Shown here: in pieces, positions 1 through 14,006 of the stretch
Layout of the letters: the number at the start of each line of letters is the position of its first letter
How positions within the stretch are numbered: the stretch's first letter is position 1
Assembly: GCA_949316495.1 (NCBI GenBank)
Contig: OX439000.1
Coordinates: 69,818,570-69,882,569, forward strand
Reading direction: 5' to 3'
DNA: 64,000 nt
DNA from: Amphiduros pacificus
Lineage: Eukaryota; Annelida; Polychaeta; Phyllodocida; Hesionidae
Notes under the pieces: model-generated
What the model was told of the DNA's origin: nothing
The model's input: the letters and a program-made list of their open reading frames with translations, nothing else
Databases searched by the model: none
Translations under genes and position numbers: made by a program

Positions 1-3000
1 ATGTGGCATCGAGCTGCACAAATAACAATGTAAGTGTAAGACAGGTCAGCATAGGAGGTTCTGTGTGGTTGTATGTATGTTCAGGATATGGGGAACATTT
101 GCGAGACTAAGTGTTATTTACCTTATTACCTAATGTAGAGATTAGAGAGAGACTGTCGATCTATCTACTCACTGAAATCCTTTATGTTCAGGTATTGTGT
201 TATAATTTCACTTATTTAAAAGACTTGTAGATAGGAAATTAGTTAAAATATCCATTGTGCCCTTACAAACTTTATAATAGACCGCGAAAATAAAATTGCA
301 TGCATATAGTTAAAAATATGAAGAAAACGTGGCATGAACATTACAACATTGCATGATACTGCTAATGCTTGGTTTTCATTGACTAACAGGAAACTAGAAG
401 ACAGTCTAAATTTAATCAGACAGTCATTTGATCAGTCATGTGGGCTAATATTTCAATTATGTATAATATATACAGTTTAAGAGAGACTTCATCGTCGATA
501 ACACACTTTTATAGTTTGGTAAAGATGTGGAACTCACAATGATGGGAGGACCAAGTTTTACTGAGACAACTTAAAGCAAATGCGGATTGCAGATGTAAGG
601 CGGTGGCTGGCAATAAATGATTCCAAGTCACCATAGCCTACAAGGTATACTATTAAAAGAAAGAAATCATAATATGTGGTGAAAGGAATTTTTTCTTCTG
701 GGATAAGGATTCCCTGTAGGCCTTGTTTCCAGACAAGAAGAATTGTACTTTTTGTTACTGTGGATGTGCTTGGAAAAAGGATATAGTTTAATATTTATGG
801 TAGATAATTGTAACAAATGAATTAATATTCATTACACCACACTATCAAGTACATTTTCTAGATTCTAGATTAGGTTTCATCTTGCATCTACAGGTTTACT
901 CGACATGGACCGAAACAGGATATTTATGTAATTAATATAGACCATTCCATTTAATTACCATGTCAGGTCAAGATGCTGATCATCAGATCATATACGTATT
1001 CTATAATATAATTAGGTTGAGATGTTTTATAATAGAGATTATAAATATTCTGACCCATATAAGGTTTGAATTCGAATGTAATATATGGGAATTAATATAT
1101 CAGGGACCAAATTTATTGTTAATTTGACCTATAAAAATAAGCTACCACCGCATTCTTAGCTTGATATTCTGACTCTCCCTCCTGTCATTTTAATAATTTA
1201 TGAAGTATATCTGATAAAATCTGATAAAATGTAAATCATAAAGATATAATTTGCATAGCTTTCATAGCACAATTAAGGTTTTTGATATGAAACCAATCAA
1301 GCCTGATAAACATTGTTTTCGGTTATAGTTTTCAAGTTGGTTTTAATGATAGAGAAACAATCTGAATATTAAAGGTGCTAATATCTTCTAGGGCTCAATG
1401 AAATATTCACATGAAACTTCAATACGGTTCAGCGTGTCCTTCAGTATTACAGATTTTACCATCACCTATTATTCCAGACAAGGCCATTCTATTCTGTTCT
1501 GGGAAACATGACCAACAGTAAAGACACCAGTGGCAGTAGATGACTTGCCGCGAACCCTAAATTAGGAGGAAAAAACAAGTCAAAGCAATCTTTTGATCAG
1601 ATGATATGGAGGGAAGGCTGTAATACCTTTGTAATAACTTCTTCATTATCATCGACATATGAGACCAGTGGAATGCCTAGTGCCACCTTATTTGTCATAT
1701 ATTCATGTCCATATTAACTCACCTAGCATAGAATAACAAAATGCTCACACAGTCAGGAGCATGATGGTATCTGAAGATTATGTGATGAAATAAAAGAAGT
1801 GGGAGGGTGACAGGAGAAATACATGGGACAGAAATGATAGAAACCTTGACGTCTGTGCAATGTACACCTTGTCAATGACATATGGTTGGAGAAAATCTGA
1901 ATTTACACTAATAATAGTATATAATCGCAGAGCTTTGTAATTAATATATTCTATTTCCCAGTAAAGAATAAGATAATTGGCTCGTCATGTTAATTACAGA
2001 TCTTTGATAATATTCAATGAATTCTGATTTAGGAAACATGAACTATATATATAGCTTTTATGTTGGCATCTTGTGAATAATTTGGTTTTCATAATCAGTC
2101 ATTTCTCAAGCATTCAGAACAGGGCGGGAACAATATCGGCCATTTGATTCTTTTGAATATAATTTCTAAAAGGTTGAGAAATCTGGTCACTTTACTTGCG
2201 ATTTGAGGATACCATTGTAGGGAACTGAACTAGTGATATTTAATATAACCAGTGTCGTTATATTCGTATGCTAGCTTCCAGTAAACAATGATAAAGCTAT
2301 GGACTGTGACACAATTAGCCGTACATATATGCATAAACATTGTGTGGTCGATCGGCAATTCTGTGGGACACAGACTGACTGTGTATGAAACCATAGTTAA
2401 CAATTCTCCATCATAAACTCTTGTATAATCCAAAATCCATGCATACAGAGACTCATTGCTTAGAACCAGATCAGATCTGACTGGAGACAGATCGCTGCAA
2501 ACCCCTTGGGTAAACTTTTGTGGTCTGATTTGACTCTGGTATGACTTGATTAAATGATACTCCAGACACACATAAATGTGAAATGAGTAGAGTTCAACTG
2601 TTTAAACTCATTGTTATCGATAATAGACGCCAGTCTTTGGTTTATTGCTGTGTTCAAACATGTCAACCTCAGACTCGTTAATGATAATACGCTAAGTGTC
2701 CTTTATGACAGTTTTCCTACCACTTATTTCATTATGGATTCGGAAATCACCATGACAACTAACTTATCATTAATTTCTGTAGGTTGTTTTTGAGTGGCAC
2801 TGGGAACAGATGACATAACGGCCAAGATGATTAATAACATGGGTCAGAATATTGATACAGCAGAGATCTCTTATCACAGCACGTATTTTTAGCCAGCTTG
2901 GTCTATGAGCGATAGTTTCAGAGCTGTTTTATTCACGTCATTGATAATAGAGGCATCCACCGGGACATAATATTCTGCTCTTTTTGAATAATGGGTGTCC

Positions 3001-3398
3001 AAGTGGTATTTCGTCTGCAACAAATCACGTGGTCTAATTAGAGTGACACCTGAAACCATCAAGACAACTTTGATTATTCTTGGTATATACACAAAGGTCG
3101 ATGTCAATGCTCTTGTGACAAGATCAAGAGATTGATGATATACATATCTGAACACTGGTGGGCACACTTAGGCCATCGTGAATGGGAACTAAACTACAGT
3201 CCCATATTTCCATTAAACCAAACATATATTTTTATTATAATTATAAGACGGGAGCCGTGCGTTCATTGGGTGGTGGTGATGTTTCACGTGTAGTTTGTGG
3301 CTTGTTTGCAATCAAGCAACATAAAGAAATAAAAGTAAACACTATATCACATGAATATTAATTAGTACATATTCGTGCGACTGTAGTCAAATCCAAAC
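1..3398. other. AT-rich stretch, no gene recognised
   Basis: I see no recognisable domain, rRNA, tRNA or mobile element here. The longest open frames (minus strand, 2230-2571 and 2889-3167) do not start with recognised motifs, have no convincing splice sites and resemble no family I know. They are most likely chance frames. Confidence 0.5.
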
Positions 3399-6040
3399 TG
3401 ATTGATGGAGGAAGGAATGATGGATCACTTGGCTGGCAGTATATCTGAGCGGACTGATGGAGGAAGGAATGATGGATCACTTGGCTGGAAGTATATCTGA
3501 GCTGATTGATGGAGGAAGGAATGATGGATCACTTGACTGGCAGTATATCTGAGCAGATTGGTTGAGGAAGGAATGATGGATCACTTGGCTGGCAGTATAT
3601 CTGAGGAGATTGATGGAGGAAGGAATGATGGATCACTTGGCTGGCAGTATATCTGTGCAGATTGGTGGAGGAAGGAATGATGGATCACTTGGTTAACAGT
3701 ATATCTGAGCAGATTGATGGAGGAAGGAATGATGGATCACTTGGCTGGAAGTATATCTGAGCACATTGATTGAGGAAGGAATGATCGATCACTTGGCTGG
3801 TAGTATATCTGAGCAGATTGGTGGGGGGAGGAATGATGGATCATTGGCTAACAGTATATCTGGGCAGATTGATGGAGGAAGGAATGATGGATCACTTGGC
3901 TGGCAGTATATCTGTGCAGATTGATGGAGGAAGGAATGATGGATCACTTGGCTAACAGTATATCTGAGCAGATTGATGGAGGAAGGAATGATGGATCACT
4001 TGGCTGGAAGTATATCTGAGCACATTGATTGAGGAAGGAATGATCGATCACTTGGCTGGTAGTATATCTGAGCAGATTGGTGGGGGGAGGAATGATGGAT
4101 CATTGGCTAACAGTATATCTGGGCAGATTGATGGAGGAAGGAATGATGGATCACTTGGCTGGCAGTATATCTGTGCAGATTGGTGGAGGAAGGAATGATG
4201 GATCACTTGGCTGGCAGTATATCTGAGGAGATTGATGGAGGAAGGAATGATGGATCACTTGGCTGGCAGTATATCTGAGCAGATTGGTGGGGGGAGGAAT
4301 GATGGATCATTGGCTAACAGTATATCTGGGCAGATTGATGGAGGAAGGAATGATGGATCACTTGGCTGGCAGTATATCTGAGGAGATTGATGGAGGAAGG
4401 AATGATGGATCACTTGGCTGGCAGTATATCTGTGCAGATTGGTGGAAGAAGGAATGATGGATCACTTGGCTAACAGTGTATCTGAGCTGATTGATGTAGG
4501 AAGGAATGATGGATCACTTGGCTGACAGTATATCTGAGGAGATTGGTGGAGGAAGGAATGATGGATCACTTGGCTAACAGTATATCTGAGCAGATTGATG
4601 GAGAAAGGAATGATGGATCACTTGGCTAACATTATATCTGAGCAGATTGATGGAGGAAGGAATGATAAATCACTTGGCTAACAGTATATCTGAGCAGATT
4701 GATGGAGGAAGGAATGATGGATCACTTGGCTGACAGTATATCTGAGCTGACTGATGGATGGAGGAAGGAATGGTGGATCACTTGACTGGCAGTATAACTG
4801 AGCAGATTGATGGAGGAAGGAATGATGGATCACTTGGCTGGCAGTATATCTGAGGAGATTGGTGGAGGAAGGAATGATGGATCACTTGGCTGGCAGTATA
4901 TCTGTGCAGATTGATGGAGGAAGGAATGATAGATCACTTGGCTAACAGTATATCTGAGCAGATTGATGGAGGAAGGAATGATGGATCACTTGGCTAACAG
5001 TATATCTGAGCAGATTGATGGAGGAAGGAATGATGGATCACTTGGCTGGCAGTATATCTGTGCAGATTGGTGGAGGAAGGAATGATAGATCACTTGGCTA
5101 ACAGTATATCTGAGCAGATTGATGGAGGAAGGAATGATGGATCACTTGGCTGGCAGTATATCTGTGCAGATTGGTGGAGGAAGGAATGATGGATCACTTG
5201 GCTGGCAGTATATCTGAGCAGATTGATGGAGGAAGGAATGATAGATCACTTGGCTAACAGTATAACTGAGCAGATTGATGGAGGAAGGAATGATGGATCA
5301 CTTGGCTGGCAGTATATCTGTGCAGATTGGTGGAGGAAGGAATGATGGATCACTTGGCTGGCAGTATATCTGAGCACATTGATGGAGGAAGGAATGATGG
5401 ATCACTTGGCTGGCAGTATATCTGAGCAGATTGATGGAGGAAGGAATGATGGATCACTTGGCTGGCAGTATATCTGTGCAGATTGGTGGAGGAAGGAATG
5501 ATGGATCACTTGGCTGGCAGTATATCTGAGGAGATTGGTGGAGGAAGGAATGATGGATCACTTGGCTGGCAGTATATCTGAGCAGATTGATGGAGGAAGG
5601 AATGATGGATCACTTGGCTGGCAGTATATCTGTGCAGATTGGTGGAGGAAGGAATGATGGATCACTTGGCTGGCAGTATATCTGAGCAAATTGATGGAGG
5701 AAGGAATGATGGATCACTTGGCTAACATTATATCTGAGGAGATTGGTGGAGGAAGGAATGATGGATCACTTGGCTAACATTATATCTGAGCAAATTGGTG
5801 GAGGAAGGAATGATGGATCACTTGGCTAACAGTATATCTGAGGAGATTGGTGGAGGAAGGAATGATGGATCACTTGGCTAACATTATATCTGAGGAGATT
5901 GGTGGAGGAAGGAATGATGGATCACTTGGCTAACAGTATATCTGAGCAGACTGATGGAGGAAGGAATGATGGATCACTTGGCTGGCAGTATATCTGAGCA
6001 GATTGGTGGAGGAAGGAATGATGGATCACTTGGTTAACAG
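3399..6040. repeat. 52-bp minisatellite array, about 51 copies
   Basis: A 52-bp unit repeats head to tail for about 2.64 kb. Its landmarks are GGAGGAAGGAATGATGGATC and GCAGTATATCTGAGC. Variants include GGCTGGCAG versus GGCTAACAG and GAGCAG versus GTGCAG or GAGGAG. A marked variant pair (ATGATCGATC followed by a GGTGGGGGGAGG unit with one base deleted) occurs near 3761 and again near 4020. The 259-base spacing equals five 52-bp units minus that one base, so the array grew partly by copying five-unit blocks. No coding function is suggested. Confidence 0.97.
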
Positions 6041-6369
6041 AAATGGGTCGCTAATAACTGCGTTAAGGGACATATCAAGATTATTTCTATTTAGAGAAAT
6101 CTGTCACATTTGTTACCTCCAGTTAGCCATAAAAGCACGTTTTCACAAATAGGGTTACCGTTAGGATAATGTTGAAGATATTGATTCCTCAGAAGGACTT
6201 TTGACCTGATTCATGTCACAGTGACATTTGTGCTGTTTTCTGTGAAGTCGATTTGTTTTTTTGTTTTGTCCAAAATCGGACACCGAGGGATTTTAAGACA
6301 CTGCGAGTGTTTAGGCTGGCCATTTTCATCGGATTTCATGGAAACCTGCTCGGCAGGTGTCCTGTATAT

Positions 6370-6392
6370 CGACTGATACCGTGCATCAGTCG
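6370..6392. repeat. Short perfect inverted repeat
   Basis: CGACTGAT at 6370-6377 is mirrored by ATCAGTCG at 6385-6392 with a 7-base spacer. It lies just before the 16-bp array. It could be the end of a dispersed repeat whose sequence runs from about 6200, but the element cannot be named. Confidence 0.5.
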
Positions 6393-6406
6393 TAAGGAGA
6401 TAACAT

Positions 6407-6606
6407 TTGTCATCGGCATTCGTTGTCATCGGCATTCGTTGTCATCGGCATTTGTTGTCATCGGCATTTGTTGTCATCAGCATTTGTTGTCATCGGCATT
6501 TGTTGTCATCGGCATTTGTTGTCATCAGCATTTGTTGTCATCGGCATTTGTTGTCATCAGCATTTGTTGTCATCGGCATTTGTTGTCATCGGCATTTGTT
6601 GTCATA
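6407..6606. repeat. 16-bp minisatellite, about 12 copies
   Basis: The unit TTGTTGTCATCGGCAT repeats about 12 times, with CGG/CAG and TTT/TTC variants. Because 16 is not a multiple of 3, all three plus-strand frames stay open across the array and give overlapping spurious open frames. These should not be read as genes. Confidence 0.95.
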
Positions 6607-9600
6607 TCATAACCATTTTGCTCATGGTGCAGATTGTTGCATTAAATTAGAAGACAATTACTGACGCGATTTTCGTGTGTATTTCTAGCACCATAAAATT
6701 AATGACAAAAGTGTGATGCAACATCGAATATAGAGGAGCACATTTGTGGTCCAAAGGCGTTCAAAACCCACAGTTACAAGTAATTAGCCATTAAGACACT
6801 CCACGCGAGAAGAGTGATAAGTGGTCTACGGGACCAGTGCCCCCTACTGGAGAGTGAAACATAACCCATAACCTGGCAGTTATTCTTGTCATCAGACACC
6901 ATGTGATCTCTCTTAGAGCTGGTGTAATTGAGTCACATCACACGTCCATTCAGATTACTGTGATGTGGCCTTGACACATAAAGTAGGTAACTCCGACATG
7001 ACCCCTTTATGTAGACTACCCACCAATAACAGCCAACAGAACGCAGTTCTATCTGTTTCTATTTTAGTAGCATATTATATTATAATGTAAAACATAACCT
7101 TAACATTATAATGTAAAACATAACCTTTTTATCTCGATTTGATTACAATGTAACCAATAAACAATCGTTCATTACTATTGATTTATTGAAACACACATTA
7201 CTGGTCTTATTAATAGAATTAACAGTTAATAGCTGTGGAACATTAATCATTCAAAGGGGATAGAAAATTATATATACCTATATATTATATCATAAAAATG
7301 AATTAGGCATTGAGCCATTGTGGCAGACCAATAACGGCCAATAATGTATGATATTTAAAATAATAGCCAAGGAACTTGGACAATTACGTACAGGGCTTTG
7401 ATAATAAAACCAGTAATGTGACAGGCCTCCCAAACTGAGACAATTCACATAAAAAGGTATGACAAATGTTTCTGTGGTTGGGGAGACAGGAAGTTGGACC
7501 CACTTACCACCTCGTCCACATTTGTGCCTCCGCCCTGCCGTATCCTTTCGCGCACCAATATAATGGGCGTGTGACAAGACCTACTCTGCGGTCATAGTGG
7601 TTATGGCTAGGAAGTGGTACAAATGGACAGATTTGATCTTTGATTGAAAACATATACCCATGAAAACATGTATTTCATTATCGTTTGTTTTGTATATTGA
7701 GGTCCAGTCTTTAAAATATATTGCTCCTGCCATGGTATATAAAGTAAGTGTCATAATATATTTGCAACAGGTATTGCAGATTATGATAAGGTTGTAGTGT
7801 CAACGATTTAACCCACAGTTCTCAGATAGCACAGCCAAAAGCCAAACCTCATCACTGATGGAGAGGGAATAACAACAAATCACCCGGGAAGAAATTGCTG
7901 TTCGCTGGCTTGAATATCTCCAGGTCATGACATTTCAAAGGTCATGTTTCTCACCCAGCTGCTTTGCAAAATCTAGGTCATATATGCAAATGTTATTTAC
8001 CACAGTGCTTCGCTTTTGACTTGCACTTTGTTAAAGATGTTTTCATCTCCAGTTCAGACCTATTAAAGTGTTTTGACAATTAGTTTAAGTATGTAGATTA
8101 TTCTAGACCTTTATCTTCGATTTGGTATGAAATGATGCAGTCAGAAAAATATCATTAATTTGATAGATTCTCTCACGTGAAAAGGGCCGTTTCATATGAT
8201 GGTTTCAAGACCAAAAGATGGCTTTTATAATTTGTTTTATCCTCGGATTCAAAGCTGTTTAGATTATTTCTGAAAGTTTATATCAAATAGTTTCCTCACA
8301 ACTGAAGCTGATGGTGTTAAAATCTTGATGAATGAAAAACCGAAAATGTCAATGGCACGTGCCTGCATTTGACTATGTCCTGCTGAGCTATCATGTCTTG
8401 CGATAGACCTTCACTCTAATGAGTAAACGCAGCCAACCCTGAGCATATACATTAAAGGTATATGTAATAGACAGTCAGCTTTATTTTCCCATATTTGGTA
8501 CTGTGAAGCTTTTAAAGAGACATAGAAGGTTGTATAGAACAGCTCAGTGCTCCAACTCAATAATCATCTATAGAATTCTGGTGTTCCATCCATGTATCTA
8601 AGTCGTGAAATTGATTTGAAATAAACCAGAAAAACTTAGGTTTGGAATAGTATTGGTGTAGAAAAATAGGGAAATTCAGGTATAAAAGCCTCCAAATAAT
8701 TTTTTTATGGAAAATACATAGCCAACACGTAAACTTACATAATGAGAATCCCACCAGAATGTGTGATATGTGTGCGATTATTTAGCATTTTTACAGCACA
8801 CTATAAACTAAGATACAAGAGCAAAGATCAGTAAGCGTTGGCAGTACCAAGTAGCAGGTCCAGAACTCTGCTAGAAACATGTTGCACCTGGAAGCGTCTC
8901 CGGGAGTATGGGGCATGTTTACTCTTGAACCAGGCCACAGGCCTTTGGGTTTCCCATATGGGCCCTATTCCTCAGCGTCCACAAATCCTATATATGTATC
9001 AATAATTAATGTAAATATTGTTTTTGGCTACTGAACACTATTATCATGTGTATTTGAAATCACTCAAAACTCAAAAAATAATCGTAGAATATGTCCGGAA
9101 ACCTGAGATACTTGATAAGAATTGTCTTCCATGCCTTCACTTGAAGTCATGTGACTTGTTCTAACTCACATAGGTCAGTCCTAACCGAATTTTGCTGTCT
9201 AAGAAAAGATAGCACAAAGGTATTTATCCTACAAAAATACTGATTGCAGATTTGGTTATATTTGCTTTTCACAATTTTTGTGAGGTATTAAATGAACTGA
9301 AACGTAAATATATTCGAAACTATGTACAGCGTGAGCTTCAGTTTTTCAACAAGAATCCAGATTACAAGGAATAAGTATATTATGCGATCATCGCTGGTGC
9401 TAACATGCGCACCGTGACGTGAAGCATGATCTGGAGTAGTTTATTAACACGGGGCTGGGCACTTTGTGCGGTGAGTTATGTCCAGTATATTCCGAGAGCA
9501 ACTTTGGGATCTGCGGGAGGCATTCAGTTAATGCCGGAGCTCATTTATTTCAACTTTTCCTTATAAACATCTTCACGTTGAGGAATGGCGAACCCATTCT

Positions 9601-10427
9601 CAATCGGGACTCAGCGTTTGTGAAGCAGAAAATGATATTACCACGGGTTTAATCATTCACGAGTAGTAAATTGTGTTTCTGAATGTAAGGGTGTCCACCA
9701 TAAGGTTGTTAAGAGGCAGCGTACAAAAAGATGCATTCAACTGTTTCTGATGATTTTATCGATTGAAGAGTACATCATATCAGGATTGCGGAAAAAAGTA
9801 GAATGACCCAACCCTGAATTCATGACGTCATTAGATACTATTCTATTCTATGGTGACCATGGGAGAGAGGGTTCTAACTATCTCTGTGACTTGCACTTTT
9901 TGGATGAAATAGGATGAGGTACTATGATAACTAAAAATGATTAAAAATAGGTTGAACAAATATAGGAACATACATTTGAATAACAGTAGAGTTGTAGTTT
10001 TATGCTCTAAAATGGAAGTGATTGGTCTTACCTTCGAGTATAATCTTACTGAAGACGAAAGCCAAACATCCTACATGTCTTTTTTTCAGAGATCGTCATG
10101 TTTATCATGAAAAACTTATGGAATTGCAATAGTCTGATTCATCAATGACCCCAACTAATAGGTTACTTAGGTTCAATATTGCATAAGATATCTGAATCAA
10201 TGTCGATTGAATTGTGTGGAAGATGAGATATAGTTAAATATCACACCAAAAGGTAGGATTTGATATCACATAAAAAGGTATGGTTCGATATCACACAAAA
10301 ATGTCTTGCTCAATATCGCGCAAAAAGATCTATAAATGCCGGAGTTCCTGAATCAAATCAAGGCAGATCCATTTTTGTATGAAGGAAATTAACGGAATAA
10401 TTATATATTAAAAGTCAGTTTTATCAG
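6607..10427. other. AT-rich stretch, no clear gene
   Basis: No confident gene is visible. A GC-richer patch at 7500-7630 has a GTAAGT donor-like site on the minus strand, and another at 9420-9650 has a GTGAGT site on the plus strand. Neither joins to a recognisable coding exon. A CTCF-like motif lies at 6837-6850. A degenerate repeat of about 25 bp, four copies, lies near 10238-10328, each unit beginning ATATCRC. Confidence 0.5.
6837..6850 (-). promoter_or_regulatory. CTCF core motif match
   Basis: Read on the minus strand this is CCAGTAGGGGGCAC, which fits all 14 positions of the CTCF core consensus CCASYAGRKGGCRS. Two further perfect matches in the window make chance less likely. Binding is not shown by sequence alone. 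Confidence 0.5.
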
Positions 10428-10568
10428 TGTAAATGCAAGGCCTCCATCCCTGTTAGATATGCTACAGCAATCTATAAGGAGCTGTGTCAGTCCACCGTGA
10501 TCACGTGGTATTGGCAGCTCACGGTGTGGCACATTGCCAAAGATAAAGTGTCAGACAACTTGGCTTAG
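10428..10568 (+). CDS. Exon-like open frame, unknown product
   Basis: After a weak acceptor (TTTATCAG) the plus strand is open for 46 codons and ends at TAG. It is GC-richer than its flanks, and the translation begins CKCKASIPVRYATAIYKELC. I recognise no family. The opposite strand is also open over much of it, so coding status is doubtful. If real it would be a last exon of a plus-strand gene. The next candidate lies at 11219. Confidence 0.15.
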   Translation, partial: CKCKASIPVRYATAIYKELCQSTVITWYWQLTVWHIAKDKVSDNLA

Positions 10569-11218
10569 AGGATACAGCAAACGGGTTGGAGAGTATGGCG
10601 TCTCATGACGCTTTGCTTAAGAGTTTAATGTTGTAATGTGTGATTAATGATGTGATGAGTTTAATCGCCGCTATTAATAAAACCGTCCTGTCCATAGCGC
10701 CCATGCCATTTTTCATTCCCACATTTGCAGTGGTGTTGTACTGTCAATGAGGCCTGCAAATAGTGCGCCTCCACATCTAGATATGAAAGCCTTCAGCGGG
10801 TGAGGGTTTCTCCCATACCATAAATGGAATTATTTGAAACGATGTAGAAGTCAAAGCAAATATTTTATTTTAACTATGATATAAAATCATGTGCGAAGTA
10901 GTCATGAAGAAAGAAGTGAATTTCACAATAAACGCTAAGGTATGAATAAAATGTGGAGTTTACATATGAGTTATATTTGTCACATGAACAGTTGTGAATG
11001 TTCAACAGGCGCATAACGATATATTAATCACAGATACTGTTCTAATCAAATAGTGATTGTTATATATCATCGGGGCAAACATTGTCCAGTGTCGTGAAAT
11101 TAGGAAATGATGAAATGTAAATGATAATCATATTGTATTTGTCTATTAACCCATCAAAACCAAACAAAATTCCTGGATACAAGATCAACAGTATAAAACT
11201 TTTTTGTGTGCGTTGTAG

Positions 11219-11393
11219 GAAAGCCAGACAAAGGAAACAGAGCAAGACTGAAGGGACCCCGAATGGCACAGGAGGAACCGGAAGTACGGCCGGGGGAGGG
11301 TCCAAGTCATCCTGCATCATCATGGTCACTTTGGCAGTCTTCTCGTTTGTATGGACAGTCCAGGCCTTCTCTGACCATACTTCCTTAGGCTGA
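11219..11393 (+). CDS. Candidate terminal exon with hydrophobic C-terminus
   Basis: A good acceptor (TTTTTTGTGTGCGTTGTAG) is followed by 58 codons and a stop. The peptide starts with a basic segment (KARQRKQSK), then a Gly/Ser/Thr-rich linker (GTGGTGSTAGGGSKSS), then about 19 hydrophobic residues (CIIMVTLAVFSFVWTVQAF) and a short polar tail. This order resembles either a C-terminal membrane anchor or a GPI-attachment signal with an atypical polar end. GC content is well above the flanks. I recognise no specific gene and found no partner exon upstream, so it may be the last exon of a gene starting outside the window, or a remnant. Confidence 0.35.
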
Positions 11394-14006
11394 TGTTATC
11401 CTCCATGACGTCATGTGTCCAAATTTATTACTGCAAGCCTCTTGCGAGCCTGGTGATTTTAAGCCAGTAAGGCAATGGGCATTTTTGATAGTTACTTCCG
11501 ACCAGCAAGAAACACACAAGAAGATGAGGACTGGAAAGCGCTTGCAGCAATGCAAGTTACATATCTCAAGTCGAGGATGCCAGCAAATCAACGGAAAAAA
11601 TCTAATGTTTTTACCTCACCAAATAGGAGAGTTCTTTGGATGGTTGGATGCACGCTTTGTACATTAAGAGGATTTCACAGGTTACAGGAACCAGTGTCTT
11701 TGGTTCTCAATGTTGACATTTAGAGAACCAACCTGAAGTCAATTGTAGTCAAACTGAGCAAACTGATATTGGAATATATTTTGGAGAACATTATTATTCG
11801 ACTAGCATATCAAAAACTTGATAAAGATTTATATCAAATTATATTCTATTCTACAAGCTAATTCATTTTGACAATTTAGTTTAAATGTTATTTATGAATG
11901 TCAATATTATATTTTTTTTGTTATTTATATTATATATGTTAGATGTTGTCATATAACATACTGTTCTCTAGGGTATATTGTCTCTATACCAGATGTTCAT
12001 ATTGTTGGTTGCCGCTAAGCTGCATGTTTACATGAATATGTTTCTATTTATAATATAAAATAATTATGCTATATAGTAGTGTACATTGTACCTGTTTCTA
12101 TTTGTAAGTTATGTTGTTATTATTCTATAGTTATTGATATATTCATATTAATAACTACATATATTATACAGGAAACTCTGGAACATGTTTAATGTGAACA
12201 TGATATATTCTAACTATACATGAGTGATTTGGGGTTCTTTTAAAATTCCAAAAGTTGATATCAATGCGCACCTCATAGACTAAATTAACTTTAACTTTTT
12301 CTAAACATTTATTTGTACTGCTGTCATATTTTATATGTTGGGTATCCTGCATGCATTCACGTTTTGGTGCCACATAACATTCAGGCGTATTGGATGTCAA
12401 ACCAGTACACATTGTATAGGGCTTTTTAGATAAGGGAGACCACCAGACTTGGAGAGGCCTACTTATGGTCATCAACCGGTCTGGGGGATTAACATTTAGA
12501 GCCATATTCTTTTGTGATCCTACACTTGAATTATTGTCCCTATGGTTGAATGGAGGCTGGCAATATGCTTGATTTCTCTTAAGGAAAAACATGTTCAACA
12601 TTCATTTATCATCTGAGGTGGATGTGACGTGTAGCATTTAATTGCCATCTCACCATGTCCACCGAGTATAATACGATTATTGAGATATATAATGCTGAAA
12701 TCCTGTTTTAATGAGATATTCTGTGAAGACAAATATTGTGCTCGATTTATGAACTACGTAAACCTATATAATTATATATAATTGACAGAGAGGTTTGCGG
12801 ACAAAGGCTCCAGTTGGTCTTTTTTAATATCGTCAAGATTAAAAATACTAATAGTTTACAAACACTATTTATGTGAATTTGGGACAGCAATTTGATTGGG
12901 CATTGGGCACCATTTGCCTGTGCTACTCATCAGTTATTAGTTGAGAAGTATTACTTGTTGTGTAGAATTTACCGTGTAAGAAAATAATAACATTTTTATT
13001 TTTTTACCAGATTAATTTCAGGCACTTTTTAGGTTTTCAACAATGTAGGTTTTAAACACATCGGAATGAGAGTGTAAGATATGATTAACGACGTCTTTCC
13101 CAATTACCCCTCATCGGTTTCTATATCCAAAGTGGCAAGTGTTGTGCAGTGATTAAGTGGTCAAGACTAGTGATGTCCTGCTAAGATTATTATAGACCTT
13201 TCTATCTTCGTCTCCCTTTTGAAATAAAGTCATTTTTAGTTCTCGGACCTTTCTGTTGTAAAATTTGCTAATTTATATGTGTACCTAACAAACATCAAGA
13301 CCTGGTCCTTGTTTGAACATAAGCAATGATGACTGGGTTGAGGCAGTGTGTTGCAAAAATTAATGTCCTCACTGAAAGAATTTAAAACATAAGGAACTTT
13401 TGGTGTGATCTCGTCTTAAAATTGTCTAACTCTAACGTCAATAGCTAGATATGGTTTAGAGTGTTACTGACTCTACATATGACTTATAATACAGAATTTA
13501 CAATAATTGCAGGTGCTAAACCTTGGAAACAGTGATCCAATGTTTGTGAACAACATTATTAAAACTAACTGCACAACTTTTCCAAATTCTTTTTCAAATT
13601 ATGGTTTCTCGCACATTGATAATCCAACAATATGAAATGAAAATTACAGGTTTTTTTATTTCTTATCATGTCTTACGTGATTATATAAACAATTACGTTA
13701 ATTGCTGGAACAATATTTAAAATCGACAGACATTTCCTTTATTTGTCCAGTGTGGTGTACAGAATATACCTGCCAATTATTTTGTATAATTATTGATATA
13801 ACATGTAACTGTATAGCTCTGTCTGTACTGTCTCTATCAAATTATTATTAAATTACATCGAAATTAATTTGGTTATCAACTCTATTTTTTTATATTTATT
13901 TTCATTTCAGGGTGACAAACAAACCAAAATTACTATATCGAAAAAGATTTATATATGCAAACATGTAGATATTTTCTAATTTCAAATAATATATATGTTT
14001 GTCAAG
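11394..14006. other. AT-rich stretch, possible 3' UTR then intergenic
   Basis: The first 300 bases remain fairly GC-rich and contain a short plus-strand frame at 11475-11723 beginning MGIFDSYFRPARNTQEDEDW. It may be 3' UTR of the exon above or an unrelated exon, and it is not recognised. From about 11750 the sequence is strongly AT-rich with no signal. A stretch at 12535-12600 resembles 35407-35470 and may be a dispersed repeat. Confidence 0.4.

Noticed and set aside
2230-3167. Two minus-strand open frames of 92 and 113 codons
   Set aside because: No recognised motif, weak composition contrast and no convincing splice sites.
6253-6664. Three overlapping repeat-rich frames
   Set aside because: They arise from the 16-bp repeat being open in all frames.
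7500-7630. Minus-strand exon with GTAAGT donor
   Set aside because: The donor is good, but no acceptor-bounded frame is convincing and the product is not recognisable.
10488-10540. GC-rich imperfect palindrome around GTGATCACGTGG
   Set aside because: The arms are short and mismatched; it is not distinguishable from chance.
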